Made by a program: the position numbers and the translations under genes. A model generated the notes under the pieces. The model did no database searches, was not told where the DNA came from, and saw nothing but the letters and a program-made list of their open reading frames with translations. A stretch of DNA of 9,878 bases from Porticoccaceae bacterium. GTDB lineage: Bacteria; Pseudomonadota; Gammaproteobacteria; Pseudomonadales; Porticoccaceae. This document shows, in pieces, positions 1 through 5,991 of this stretch. The first letter of the stretch is position 1. The number at the start of each line of letters is the position of its first letter. The DNA lies in NCBI GenBank assembly GCA_030741175.1, contig JASLVT010000034.1, forward strand, positions 1 through 9,878, read 5' to 3'.

Positions 1-9
1 TAATTTCAT
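1..9 (-). CDS. Start of an unidentified gene downstream of lnt (truncated by window edge)
   Basis: Seen: on the minus strand, 16 bases after the lnt stop codon, there is an ATG (9-7) followed by AAA TTA (Met-Lys-Leu) before the window ends. It is preceded by a strong Shine-Dalgarno sequence, CGGAGG (21-16), with a 6-base spacer, which is the best ribosome-binding site on this strand. Only three codons are present, so no product can be assigned. In Pseudomonas the genes that follow lnt lead towards leuS and lptE, but nothing here shows which gene this is. The close spacing suggests it is co-transcribed with lnt. Confidence 0.55.
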
Positions 10-25
10 TTTATTCCTCCGCTTT

Positions 26-1504
26 TTATTGTAACCGCCTTTGAGTCAGCAAACTGAGGCAAACAAAGAGGGACAACAGCACCGTGGGCCAACTGCCGAC
101 TGCGGTAAACACCGTCTGCCCCACTCGGGGTGCTATGGAGCCACTGAGTTCATCGGCACTGTATTGCTCAAGCTGTTGAACTATCTTTCCTCGGTAGTTA
201 ACCAATGCAGTAACACCATTGTTGGTACCACGCATAAGCGGTTTCCTGTTCTCGATGGCACGCATGCGGGCCATCTGCATATGTTGTTGAGGCGCCATTG
301 ACTGACCAAACCAGGCATCATTACTGACAGTTAACAGTAGGCCTGCCTCAAAGGTCCTACTCGCTACCAAATCCGGATAGGCGATCTCGTAGCAAATCGC
401 AGGCGCTATCAACTCATTCTTCACTGACAAGAGAGACTGATCGGCTGGTCCCAAAGAAAAGGACGACATGGGTAGGTCAAAAAAATTATGTAACCCTCTT
501 AGTACATTTTCAAAGGGAACATATTCCCCGAACGGTACTAATCGTGTTTTGTCGTACTGTCCTCTGGCATCTCCCAATGCCAACATCGAGTTGAAGTAGC
601 GGCGACTCCGCCAGTCTTCAGTGGGTATACCGATCAGCAATGAAGTTTGGTTCACTTTTGCGCGATTATCTATTTCAAACAAAAAGTCCATGACCTGTCT
701 TGGCAAGGCGGGAATAGCTCCCTCCGGCCACAGGATAATATCCGCACCCCAATGGGCATCGGTCTGTTCGGCTAAGCGCTGAAGGATATTATCCCGCTCA
801 CTGGGCGACCATTTATCCTCTTGGGTTATATTGGGCTGCACCAGTACGACACTTAGTTCAGTACCAGAGGGTTGAGTCCAATCGAGCTTTTGTAGTCCGT
901 AACCCATGACCCACAGCACAATGGTCAGTAGTATCATCGGTGATGCGCGACGATAGGGATTGCGCATGAGCAGCGTTATCGCCATAGCAGCCAACGCATT
1001 GATATAACTCAGCCACAGCACACCGCCAATCGGCGCCCAACCGTTGAGCCAAGTATCTGTGTGGGCATAGCCAGCGTACAGCCAAGGAAAACCGGTAAAA
1101 ACCCAGCCGCGGAACCATTCGCTTAACACCCAAATGGCCGGTAGCCCAATACCTAGTGCAACTGGCGTCTGCGGCATATAGGCGTTGAGGATAAAGGGGA
1201 TGGCAAAAAGGACTGCCAAAAACAGGCAAAACAGTATCGTTCCAAGTAGAGCAGCGGGTGCGGCAACATCACCGTGGTCATGCATACTGATATAGACCCA
1301 GCTAACACCGGCAAAAAACAGGCCGAAGCCAAATATCGTGGCATTGATAAAGGATTGCTTGGGGCTATTATTTTCCAATAGCCAGAATAACCCAACAGTA
1401 CTGATAATAGCTAAGGGCCACAGAGAAAAGGGTGCTAGGGCCAGAGGTAGGAGCGCACCGGCAGCCAATAACGCGAGAGAGGTGAGTGCGCGATTGCTAG
1501 CCAT
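26..1504 (-). CDS. lnt: Apolipoprotein N-acyltransferase Lnt
   Basis: Lnt transfers an acyl chain from a phospholipid to the free amino group of the lipidated N-terminal cysteine of apolipoproteins, the last step of lipoprotein maturation, at the periplasmic face of the inner membrane. The 492-residue protein has the family layout: an N-terminal bundle of membrane segments within about residues 8-205, a periplasmic nitrilase-like (CN hydrolase) domain at about 217-460, and a last membrane segment at about 470-487. The triad is visible as Glu261 (WPEGAIP), Lys319 (YDKTRLVPFGEYVP) and Cys371 (APAICYE), matching E. coli Glu267, Lys335 and Cys387. The start is fixed by the corC stop codon, which lies in the same frame 12 bases upstream; ATG 1504-1502 is the first start after it. 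No clear Shine-Dalgarno is present, so translation is probably coupled to corC. Confidence 0.97.
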   Translation of the reverse strand: MASNRALTSLALLAAGALLPLALAPFSLWPLAIISTVGLFWLLENNSPKQSFINATIFGFGLFFAGVSWVYISMHDHGDVAAPAALLGTILFCLFLAVLFAIPFILNAYMPQTPVALGIGLPAIWVLSEWFRGWVFTGFPWLYAGYAHTDTWLNGWAPIGGVLWLSYINALAAMAITLLMRNPYRRASPMILLTIVLWVMGYGLQKLDWTQPSGTELSVVLVQPNITQEDKWSPSERDNILQRLAEQTDAHWGADIILWPEGAIPALPRQVMDFLFEIDNRAKVNQTSLLIGIPTEDWRSRRYFNSMLALGDARGQYDKTRLVPFGEYVPFENVLRGLHNFFDLPMSSFSLGPADQSLLSVKNELIAPAICYEIAYPDLVASRTFEAGLLLTVSNDAWFGQSMAPQQHMQMARMRAIENRKPLMRGTNNGVTALVNYRGKIVQQLEQYSADELSGSIAPRVGQTVFTAVGSWPTVLLSLFVCLSLLTQRRLQ

Positions 1505-1516
1505 TTTTGTGGTGCA

Positions 1517-2356
1517 TCATTGTGCGTTCTTTGTCACTTCAAGTAAGTTGATCTTGCGACTATCGCCGTCGACCACTTTAAAATCGAAGTTTTCAATGCT
1601 GACACTCTCACCAATATCGGGCAGACGGCCGAACTTGTGTACTACCAAGCCACCCACAGTATCAAACTCATCATCAGAGAAGCCGATATCAAAATATTCG
1701 TTAAAGTCATCTATCTCAGTAATGGCCTCGATTCTATATAGATTGTCGCCGATTTGACTGATTTGCTCCGCTTCTTCCTCATCAGTTTCATCTTCTATTT
1801 CACCGACAATTTCTTCGAGCACATCCTCAATGGTCAGCAATCCAGATACGCCGCCATATTCATCCACCACAATGGCCATATGGTAGCGATGCTCGCGGAA
1901 CTCTTGTAGCAGAATATTGAGTCGCTTACTTTCCGGAATAATGGTTGCTGGGCGCAATAGGCTTTTAAGATCAAAGGACTCTTTGCCTGATAGCACTAGT
2001 GGTAACAATTCTTTTGCTAGCAGGATACCCAACACATCATCTGCAGACTCACCCACTACAGGAAAGCGCGAGTGCTGAGACTGGATCACCATCTCGAGTA
2101 CCTGCTCAAGGCTAAAGTCTTCCTCAATCACCTTCATTTGTGAGCGCGGAATCATAATTTCGCGGGATTGAAGATCGGAAACTTTTAGCGCCCCTTCCAT
2201 AATCTGTAGCGCACTGGCATCAATAATCGACTCGTTCTCCGCACTGCGCAACATATCGGCCACTTCATCACTGCTGCTAGGGTTGGGCGAGAAGACCTTG
2301 CTGATTTTCTTCAGTAAGGACTTATCCGTGCTGCCACTTGATATTTCGTCGTTCAT
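1517..2356 (-). CDS. corC: CorC/YbeX family CBS-domain protein
   Basis: The 279-residue protein is a stand-alone cytosolic CorC/YbeX: it lacks the N-terminal membrane DUF21 domain of the larger CorC-like transporters. A hydrophilic N-terminus (1-60) leads into the signature SREIMIPRSQM (64-74), two CBS domains (about 67-125 and 134-190, the second with VVDEYGGVSGLLTIEDVLEE) and a C-terminal CorC_HlyC domain (about 203-276, with DTVGGLVVHKFGRLP). An acidic hinge (EIEDETDEEEAE, 186-197) separates the last two. The family has been linked to magnesium/cobalt efflux and, in E. coli, to ribosome metabolism together with YbeY and YbeZ; the biochemical role is not settled. It starts 18 bases after the ybeY stop. 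An AGGAG (2376-2372) overlaps that stop but sits 15 bases from the ATG, a long spacer that suggests coupling. Confidence 0.95.
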   Translation of the reverse strand: MNDEISSGSTDKSLLKKISKVFSPNPSSSDEVADMLRSAENESIIDASALQIMEGALKVSDLQSREIMIPRSQMKVIEEDFSLEQVLEMVIQSQHSRFPVVGESADDVLGILLAKELLPLVLSGKESFDLKSLLRPATIIPESKRLNILLQEFREHRYHMAIVVDEYGGVSGLLTIEDVLEEIVGEIEDETDEEEAEQISQIGDNLYRIEAITEIDDFNEYFDIGFSDDEFDTVGGLVVHKFGRLPDIGESVSIENFDFKVVDGDSRKINLLEVTKNAQ

Positions 2357-2374
2357 GATTATTTTAATCAGCTC

Positions 2375-2848
2375 CTAGGAGGTTGCTTTGGACAATTCGT
2401 CGGCGTAGGGGGAGGAGAAGCCAAGTTCTTGCAAAATGCTAATTTCCAAGGCTTCCATTACTTCAGCATCATGATCACCAACATGATCATAGCCAAGTAG
2501 GTGCAGGACTCCATGCACGCACATATGCGCCCAATGCGCCTCTGCCGATTTATCTTGCTCAATGGCTTCGCGATTGACTACCGGAGCGCAGATAACGATG
2601 TCGCCGAGTATCGGCAGGGGTTCTGGTGTCACTGCGTCGAAGGGAAATGACAGGACATTGGTAGCGCCGAGTTTGCCACGATACTGTTGATTGAGCGCTG
2701 CACTTTCTTGCTCATCGACAATTCGCAGGCTGAGTTCCACTGATGCCAATTCGTCGCGCAATGCCGCGCTAGCCCAGTACCGGATACTGTCCTCGTCCGG
2801 AACTTCTTCAGAGGCACAGGCCATCTGGGTGTCAACGCAAATATTCAT
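2375..2848 (-). CDS. ybeY: Endoribonuclease YbeY (rRNA maturation factor)
   Basis: YbeY is a zinc-dependent single-strand endoribonuclease acting in 16S rRNA 3'-end maturation and 70S ribosome quality control. The 157-residue length is normal. The metal-binding signature H-x3-H-x5-H is intact as HGVLHLLGYDH (His112, His116, His122). The segment YRGKLGATNVLSFPF (56-70) keeps the conserved Arg57 that corresponds to the essential Arg59 of E. coli YbeY. One oddity: the family usually has Asp after GK (GKDxxTNVLSF), and here it is Leu60. The start ATG is 3 bases after the ybeZ stop without a recognisable Shine-Dalgarno, so the two genes are almost certainly translationally coupled, which fits the known YbeY-YbeZ interaction. 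The N-terminus (NICVDTQMACASEEVPDED) aligns with the usual family beginning, so the later Met9 is not needed as a start. Confidence 0.97.
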   Translation of the reverse strand: MNICVDTQMACASEEVPDEDSIRYWASAALRDELASVELSLRIVDEQESAALNQQYRGKLGATNVLSFPFDAVTPEPLPILGDIVICAPVVNREAIEQDKSAEAHWAHMCVHGVLHLLGYDHVGDHDAEVMEALEISILQELGFSSPYADELSKATS

Positions 2849-2851
2849 TAT

Positions 2852-3862
2852 TTACTGGCCGGGTTGCTTCTCAAAGGCAGCGTAAGCGTCAACAATACTC
2901 TGCACAATAGGGTGACGCACCACATCTTGTGACTCGAAATGGGTAAAGCTAATTTCATCCACATTTTTCAATACTTCACAGGCATGCACTAACCCCGAGC
3001 TAACCCCTCGTGGCAGGTCAATTTGTGACATATCGCCCGTGATTACGGCGGTTGAGCCAAAGCCAATTCGAGTCAGGAACATCTTCATCTGCTCACGGGT
3101 GGTATTTTGGCTCTCATCGAGGATAATGTAGGCGCCATTTAACGTGCGGCCCCGCATATAGGCGAGAGGAGCTATCTCGATGACATTGCGTTCTTGAAGT
3201 TTGGCAACATTGTCGAAGCCCAGCATTTCATGCAGTGCGTCGTAGAGTGGTCGCAGGTAGGGATCCACTTTCTGTGCTAGATCACCGGGCAGAAAACCTA
3301 GTCTCTCTCCAGCTTCTACCGCAGGTCTAACCAAAAGAATGCGCTCAACTTCATCGCGCAATAACGCCTCGACTGCGCAGGCCACGGCCAGATAAGTCTT
3401 GCCGGTACCTGCAGGGCCGATACCAAAGTTAATATCATGGGTTTGAATAGAGCGTACATAGCGCTGCTGATTCAGCCCCCGTGGCTTTATATTGCCTTTT
3501 TTTGTCCGGATAACCGAAAAATTGTCGATATTACTGGCAGATTGCAGATTACTGGCAGATGGTGTCATAGGCGTCTCTCTGTTGCTATGGCGAAGATGAA
3601 GATGAACTTCTTCAGCAGTCAGCTCCGAAAAATGCGCTGTCTCCTGATAAAGGTTATAAATAATGTCGACGGCACGCTGCGCACTGTCAGTATCACCGTA
3701 CACTGCAAAGAAATTACCACGCGAGCGAATTTCAACGTTTAACCGCTGTTCTATAAGACGCAGATTTTCGTCAAATTGACCGCAGAGTGAAGCGAGACGG
3801 CGAGCGTCATTGGGCTCGAGAGTGATGCTGTCGGCTGATGGTTGAGTATCCAATCGTTTCAA
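2852..3862 (-). CDS. ybeZ: PhoH-like ATPase YbeZ
   Basis: YbeZ is a cytosolic PhoH-family P-loop NTPase that partners YbeY in rRNA processing. The 336-residue protein has an N-terminal KH-like region (about 12-95; ARRLASLCGQFDENLRLIEQ), a variable linker (about 96-120) and the PhoH ATPase domain (about 125-330). Walker A is GPAGTGKT (149-156), the PhoH signature VRPAVEAGERLGFLPGD follows at 178-194, Walker B is AYIILDESQN (244-253) and a sensor-like ITGDMSQIDLP is at 274-284. The start is TTG (3862-3860): a stop codon lies in frame five codons upstream, and no ATG or GTG occurs before the conserved region. A second TTG three codons later is the alternative. The Shine-Dalgarno is poor (AAGGC, about 13 bases away). 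The linker holds a small in-frame duplication, SASN-LQ-SASN. It is the first gene of the ybeZ-ybeY-corC-lnt run. Confidence 0.96.
   Translation of the reverse strand: MKRLDTQPSADSITLEPNDARRLASLCGQFDENLRLIEQRLNVEIRSRGNFFAVYGDTDSAQRAVDIIYNLYQETAHFSELTAEEVHLHLRHSNRETPMTPSASNLQSASNIDNFSVIRTKKGNIKPRGLNQQRYVRSIQTHDINFGIGPAGTGKTYLAVACAVEALLRDEVERILLVRPAVEAGERLGFLPGDLAQKVDPYLRPLYDALHEMLGFDNVAKLQERNVIEIAPLAYMRGRTLNGAYIILDESQNTTREQMKMFLTRIGFGSTAVITGDMSQIDLPRGVSSGLVHACEVLKNVDEISFTHFESQDVVRHPIVQSIVDAYAAFEKQPGQ
3530..3560 (-). repeat. 13-bp direct repeat, 18-bp period, inside ybeZ
   Basis: ATTACTGGCAGAT occurs at 3530-3542 and again at 3548-3560 (plus-strand reading), an exact 13-base repeat with a period of 18 bases. 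It is in frame and encodes the doubled SASN tetrapeptide (residues 102-105 and 108-111) in the linker between the KH-like and ATPase domains of YbeZ. It looks like a slippage duplication tolerated in a disordered linker. Confidence 0.8.
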
Positions 3863-3900
3863 TAGGTGTTTTTAAGCCTTCCCAACTATGTCGAGCCGTT

Positions 3901-3930
3901 AGCATAGCGCGAACGGCAGAACAGCGTAAA
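3901..3930 (-). promoter_or_regulatory. Possible sigma70-type promoter for ybeZ-ybeY-corC-lnt
   Basis: In the 119-bp gap between miaB and ybeZ, the minus strand has TTTACG (3930-3925) as a -35 and TATGCT (3906-3901) as a -10, each matching 4 of 6 consensus positions, with an 18-base spacer. Transcription would begin near 3893, about 30 bases before the TTG start. The -10 lies between the arms of a small dyad, GCCGTT/AACGGC (3895-3900 and 3912-3917). In E. coli the equivalent operon has a heat-shock sigma32 promoter, but I see no good sigma32 match here. Read-through from miaB may also transcribe the operon, since no terminator is visible. Confidence 0.4.
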
Positions 3931-3981
3931 CTCTTTTTATTGCATTAATAGATTAAAAATCAGTGACACTTCTCAGGGTTT

Positions 3982-5325
3982 TTAGCTTGTCACCAAGTCG
4001 CCACGAAGGCTATTGGGCAAAGCCTCGGTTATGTCCACGTCCGCGAACTGGCCAATCAGGCTGTGATCCTCACAGCGAAAGTTGACCACACGGTTGTTTT
4101 CGGTACGCCCTTGCAGTTGTCCTGGATCTTTTTTGCTAATGCCGGTGACTAGCAATGTTGCTCTGGTGCCCACCATGCGGCGGCTGATGCCATTGGCATA
4201 CTGACTGATACGATCCTGAAGAATCTTTAATCGGCGCTTTTTAGTCTCCTCATCAGTATTGTCAGCTAAATCTGCCGCAGGCGTGCCGGGGCGGGCGCTG
4301 TAGATGAAACTGAATGAGGTGTCGAAACCAATATCTTCGATTAATTTCATGGTCGCGGCGAAATCATCTTCGGTTTCACCAGGGAATCCGACAATAAAGT
4401 CCGATGAGATACTAATATCTGGCCGCAGAGTGCGTAGGCGGCGTATTTTTGACTTGTATTCAATGGCAGTATGCCCACGTTTCATTGCCATCAGGATACG
4501 GTCGGAGCCACTCTGCACGGGTAGATGTAGGTGACTGACCAACTCCGGAACTTCAGCATAAACGTTGATCAGCGCATCTGAGAATTCCACTGGATGACTG
4601 GTGGTGTATCTGATGCGGTCAATACCTTCAATGTCGGCCACATAGGGGATCAGCTCGGCAAAATCGCAAATAGAGCCATCGGGCATTTCACCTCGGTAGG
4701 CATTGACATTTTGACCGAGCAAGTTGACCTCGCGGACCCCTTGATTGGCCAGTTCAGCAATTTCAGCCAGCACATCGGCCATAGGCCGACTTACTTCCTC
4801 GCCTCTGGTGTAGGGCACCACACAGAACGTACAGTACTTGGAACAGCCCTCCATAATGGATACAAAGGCGCTGACGCCATCTGCTTCCGGTGTGGGAAGG
4901 CGATCAAACTTTTCAATTTCAGGGAAACTGATATCCACCACGACGGTACCATCAGCTTTACGGCTTTCCATCATCTCCGGTAGACGATGCAAGGTCTGTG
5001 GGCCAAATATAACATCGACAAACGGCGCACGCTTGGCAATGGCATCCCCCTCCTGACTGGCGACACAGCCGCCCACACCAATCACCAGCTCTGGATTGGC
5101 CTCCTTGAGGTGTTTCCAGCGGCCCAACTGATGAAATACCTTTTCCTGAGCTTTTTCACGAATTGAGCAGGTGTTGAGAAGAATAACATCCGCATCCGCA
5201 GCATTATCGGTCGGTACCATGGCGTGGCTATCGCCGAGCAAATCCTGCATGCGCGCGGAGTCATACTCATTCATCTGGCAGCCATGGGTCACGATATGAA
5301 GCTTTTTGGCGGTTTTTGCGGTCAT
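3982..5325 (-). CDS. miaB: tRNA-2-methylthio-N6-isopentenyladenosine synthase MiaB
   Basis: MiaB is a cytosolic radical-SAM methylthiotransferase that converts i6A37 to ms2i6A37 in tRNAs reading UNN codons, supporting reading-frame maintenance. The 447-residue length is standard. The N-terminal UPF0004/MTTase domain carries the three cysteines of the auxiliary iron-sulfur cluster: Cys16 ([11 protein letters not shown]), Cys53 ([11 protein letters not shown]) and Cys87 ([11 protein letters not shown]). The radical-SAM motif C-x3-C-x2-C is Cys161, Cys165 and Cys168 ([17 protein letters not shown]). A C-terminal TRAM domain (about 380-445) binds tRNA. ATG 5325-5323 gives the usual short lead before the first cluster motif. 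The Shine-Dalgarno is weak (GGGAAG, about 14 bases upstream), but a good promoter sits about 40 bases upstream. miaB next to ybeZ is the classical gammaproteobacterial order. Confidence 0.98.
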   Translation of the reverse strand: MTAKTAKKLHIVTHGCQMNEYDSARMQDLLGDSHAMVPTDNAADADVILLNTCSIREKAQEKVFHQLGRWKHLKEANPELVIGVGGCVASQEGDAIAKRAPFVDVIFGPQTLHRLPEMMESRKADGTVVVDISFPEIEKFDRLPTPEADGVSAFVSIMEGCSKYCTFCVVPYTRGEEVSRPMADVLAEIAELANQGVREVNLLGQNVNAYRGEMPDGSICDFAELIPYVADIEGIDRIRYTTSHPVEFSDALINVYAEVPELVSHLHLPVQSGSDRILMAMKRGHTAIEYKSKIRRLRTLRPDISISSDFIVGFPGETEDDFAATMKLIEDIGFDTSFSFIYSARPGTPAADLADNTDEETKKRRLKILQDRISQYANGISRRMVGTRATLLVTGISKKDPGQLQGRTENNRVVNFRCEDHSLIGQFADVDITEALPNSLRGDLVTS

Positions 5326-5363
5326 CTGAGGGTTTATTCTTCCCGTAAATCAACAGGGTCGGA

Positions 5364-5391
5364 ATTATAGCTGTGCGTGGCCAATTCGCAA
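5364..5391 (-). promoter_or_regulatory. Predicted sigma70 promoter for miaB
   Basis: The minus strand has a perfect -10 hexamer TATAAT (5369-5364) and a -35 TTGCGA (5391-5386, 4 of 6 matches) with a 16-base spacer. The predicted start of transcription is near 5357, giving a leader of about 32 bases before the miaB ATG at 5325. It stands back to back with the predicted rightward promoter of the DUF1820 gene; only 10 bp separate the two -35 boxes. Confidence 0.65.
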
Positions 5392-5401
5392 CATTAAAGC
5401 C

Positions 5402-5429
5402 TCGAACTCAAGCATGATTGTGATATTAT
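5402..5429 (+). promoter_or_regulatory. Predicted extended -10 promoter for the DUF1820 gene
   Basis: The plus strand has TGA-TATTAT (5421-5429), a TGn extended -10 with 5 of 6 matches in the hexamer. The -35 position holds only a weak TCGAAC (5402-5407) at a 16-base spacer, which is typical when an extended -10 is present. Transcription would start near 5436, giving a leader of about 33 bases before the ATG at 5469. An 8-bp inverted repeat (5406-5413 and 5448-5455) brackets the -10 and start region. Confidence 0.5.
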
Positions 5430-5468
5430 CGCGCCCCAAAATTAATCGCTTGAGTGTGAATATTATCC

Positions 5469-5807
5469 ATGGCAAACGAACCTATATACCGCGTTACATT
5501 TTTCAATAAGGGACAAGTCTATGAAATTTATGCTCGGCATGTATTTCAGAGCGATCTGTGGGGGTTCCTTGAGGTAGAAGAGTTTATTTTTGGTGAGCGT
5601 TCGCAGATGATAGTGGATCCCGCCGAAGAGAAGCTCAAGAATGAGTTTGCCAGTATTAAGCGTAGCTTTATTCCTATGCAGTCCATTGTGCGTATCGATG
5701 AAGTCGAGAAAGAGGGTGCCTGCAAGATTACCGAGGCGCCAAGCGGTGGTAATATCAGTGCTTTCCCTTATTCCAATATGGCCAATGTTAAGCCCAGTAG
5801 CGATTAG
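5469..5807 (+). CDS. DUF1820 family protein, function unknown
   Basis: The 112-residue protein has no signal peptide or membrane segment and is predicted to be cytosolic. I recognise it as DUF1820: an opening IYRVTFFNKGQVYEIYAR (5-22), then a central FLEVEEFIFGERSQMIVDP (33-51) and EEKLKNEFASIKRSFIPMQSIVRIDEVEKEG (53-83). The family is small, highly conserved in gammaproteobacteria, and has no established function; in pseudomonads I recall it near miaB as here. The conserved block ends near residue 88, and the tail (89-112) is Ser/Asn-rich and probably disordered. The start ATG (5469) directly precedes the conserved block; the Shine-Dalgarno is weak. It is divergent from miaB and 184 bp upstream of gspE, so it probably has its own promoter. 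A role with MiaB or in RNA metabolism would be guesswork. Confidence 0.9.
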   Translation: MANEPIYRVTFFNKGQVYEIYARHVFQSDLWGFLEVEEFIFGERSQMIVDPAEEKLKNEFASIKRSFIPMQSIVRIDEVEKEGACKITEAPSGGNISAFPYSNMANVKPSSD

Positions 5808-5891
5808 TTTTCTACTGCTGATAATCCGCCAGTCTAAAATAAGCGTGCAGAAAGGATCTTTGGTTACAGTTTTGTGGCGATCTAAAAGTGC

Positions 5892-5918
5892 TCGACTAAA
5901 CCGCGATTATGGTACAGT
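5892..5918 (+). promoter_or_regulatory. Possible promoter of the gspE-F-G-H-I operon
   Basis: The 184-bp spacer 5808-5991 contains TCGACT (5892-5897, 4 of 6 matches to -35) and, 15 bases on, an extended -10 TGG-TACAGT (5910-5918, hexamer 4 of 6). Transcription would begin near 5925, leaving a leader of about 67 bases before gspE. The spacing is short, and other AT-rich hexamers in the spacer (TAAAAT at 5835-5840) compete, so this is tentative. I see nothing else in the spacer except a good Shine-Dalgarno, AAAGG (5981-5985), 6 bases before the gspE ATG. Confidence 0.3.
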
Positions 5919-5991
5919 CTCCGTATGGATATTTTAGGTTATTGGTCAAACTAATCTAAGGACCTCAAGAAAGAGGCAACAAAGGCAGAAA

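Noticed and set aside
858..1395. Alternative-frame open frames within lnt (123 and 80 codons)
   Set aside because: Lnt is complete with all catalytic residues; the other frames have no family resemblance and no start signals.
3895..3930. Heat-shock sigma32 promoter upstream of ybeZ, as known in E. coli
   Set aside because: No CTTGAAA-like -35 or CCCCAT-like -10 at proper spacing is visible in the gap; only a weak sigma70-like match is seen.
3949..3981. Possible terminator after miaB (AGTG-T-CACT followed by a T-rich stretch)
   Set aside because: The short arms would leave a one-base loop, so no stable stem can form; read-through into ybeZ stays possible.
5795..5817. Hairpin CAGTAG/CTACTG over the DUF1820 stop as a terminator
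   Set aside because: The stem is only 6 bp with an 11-base loop and is not followed by a T-run.
5641..5937. 98-codon open frame overlapping the DUF1820 gene and running into the spacer
   Set aside because: It lies out of frame with a confidently identified gene, has a low-complexity unfamiliar translation and no ribosome-binding site of its own.
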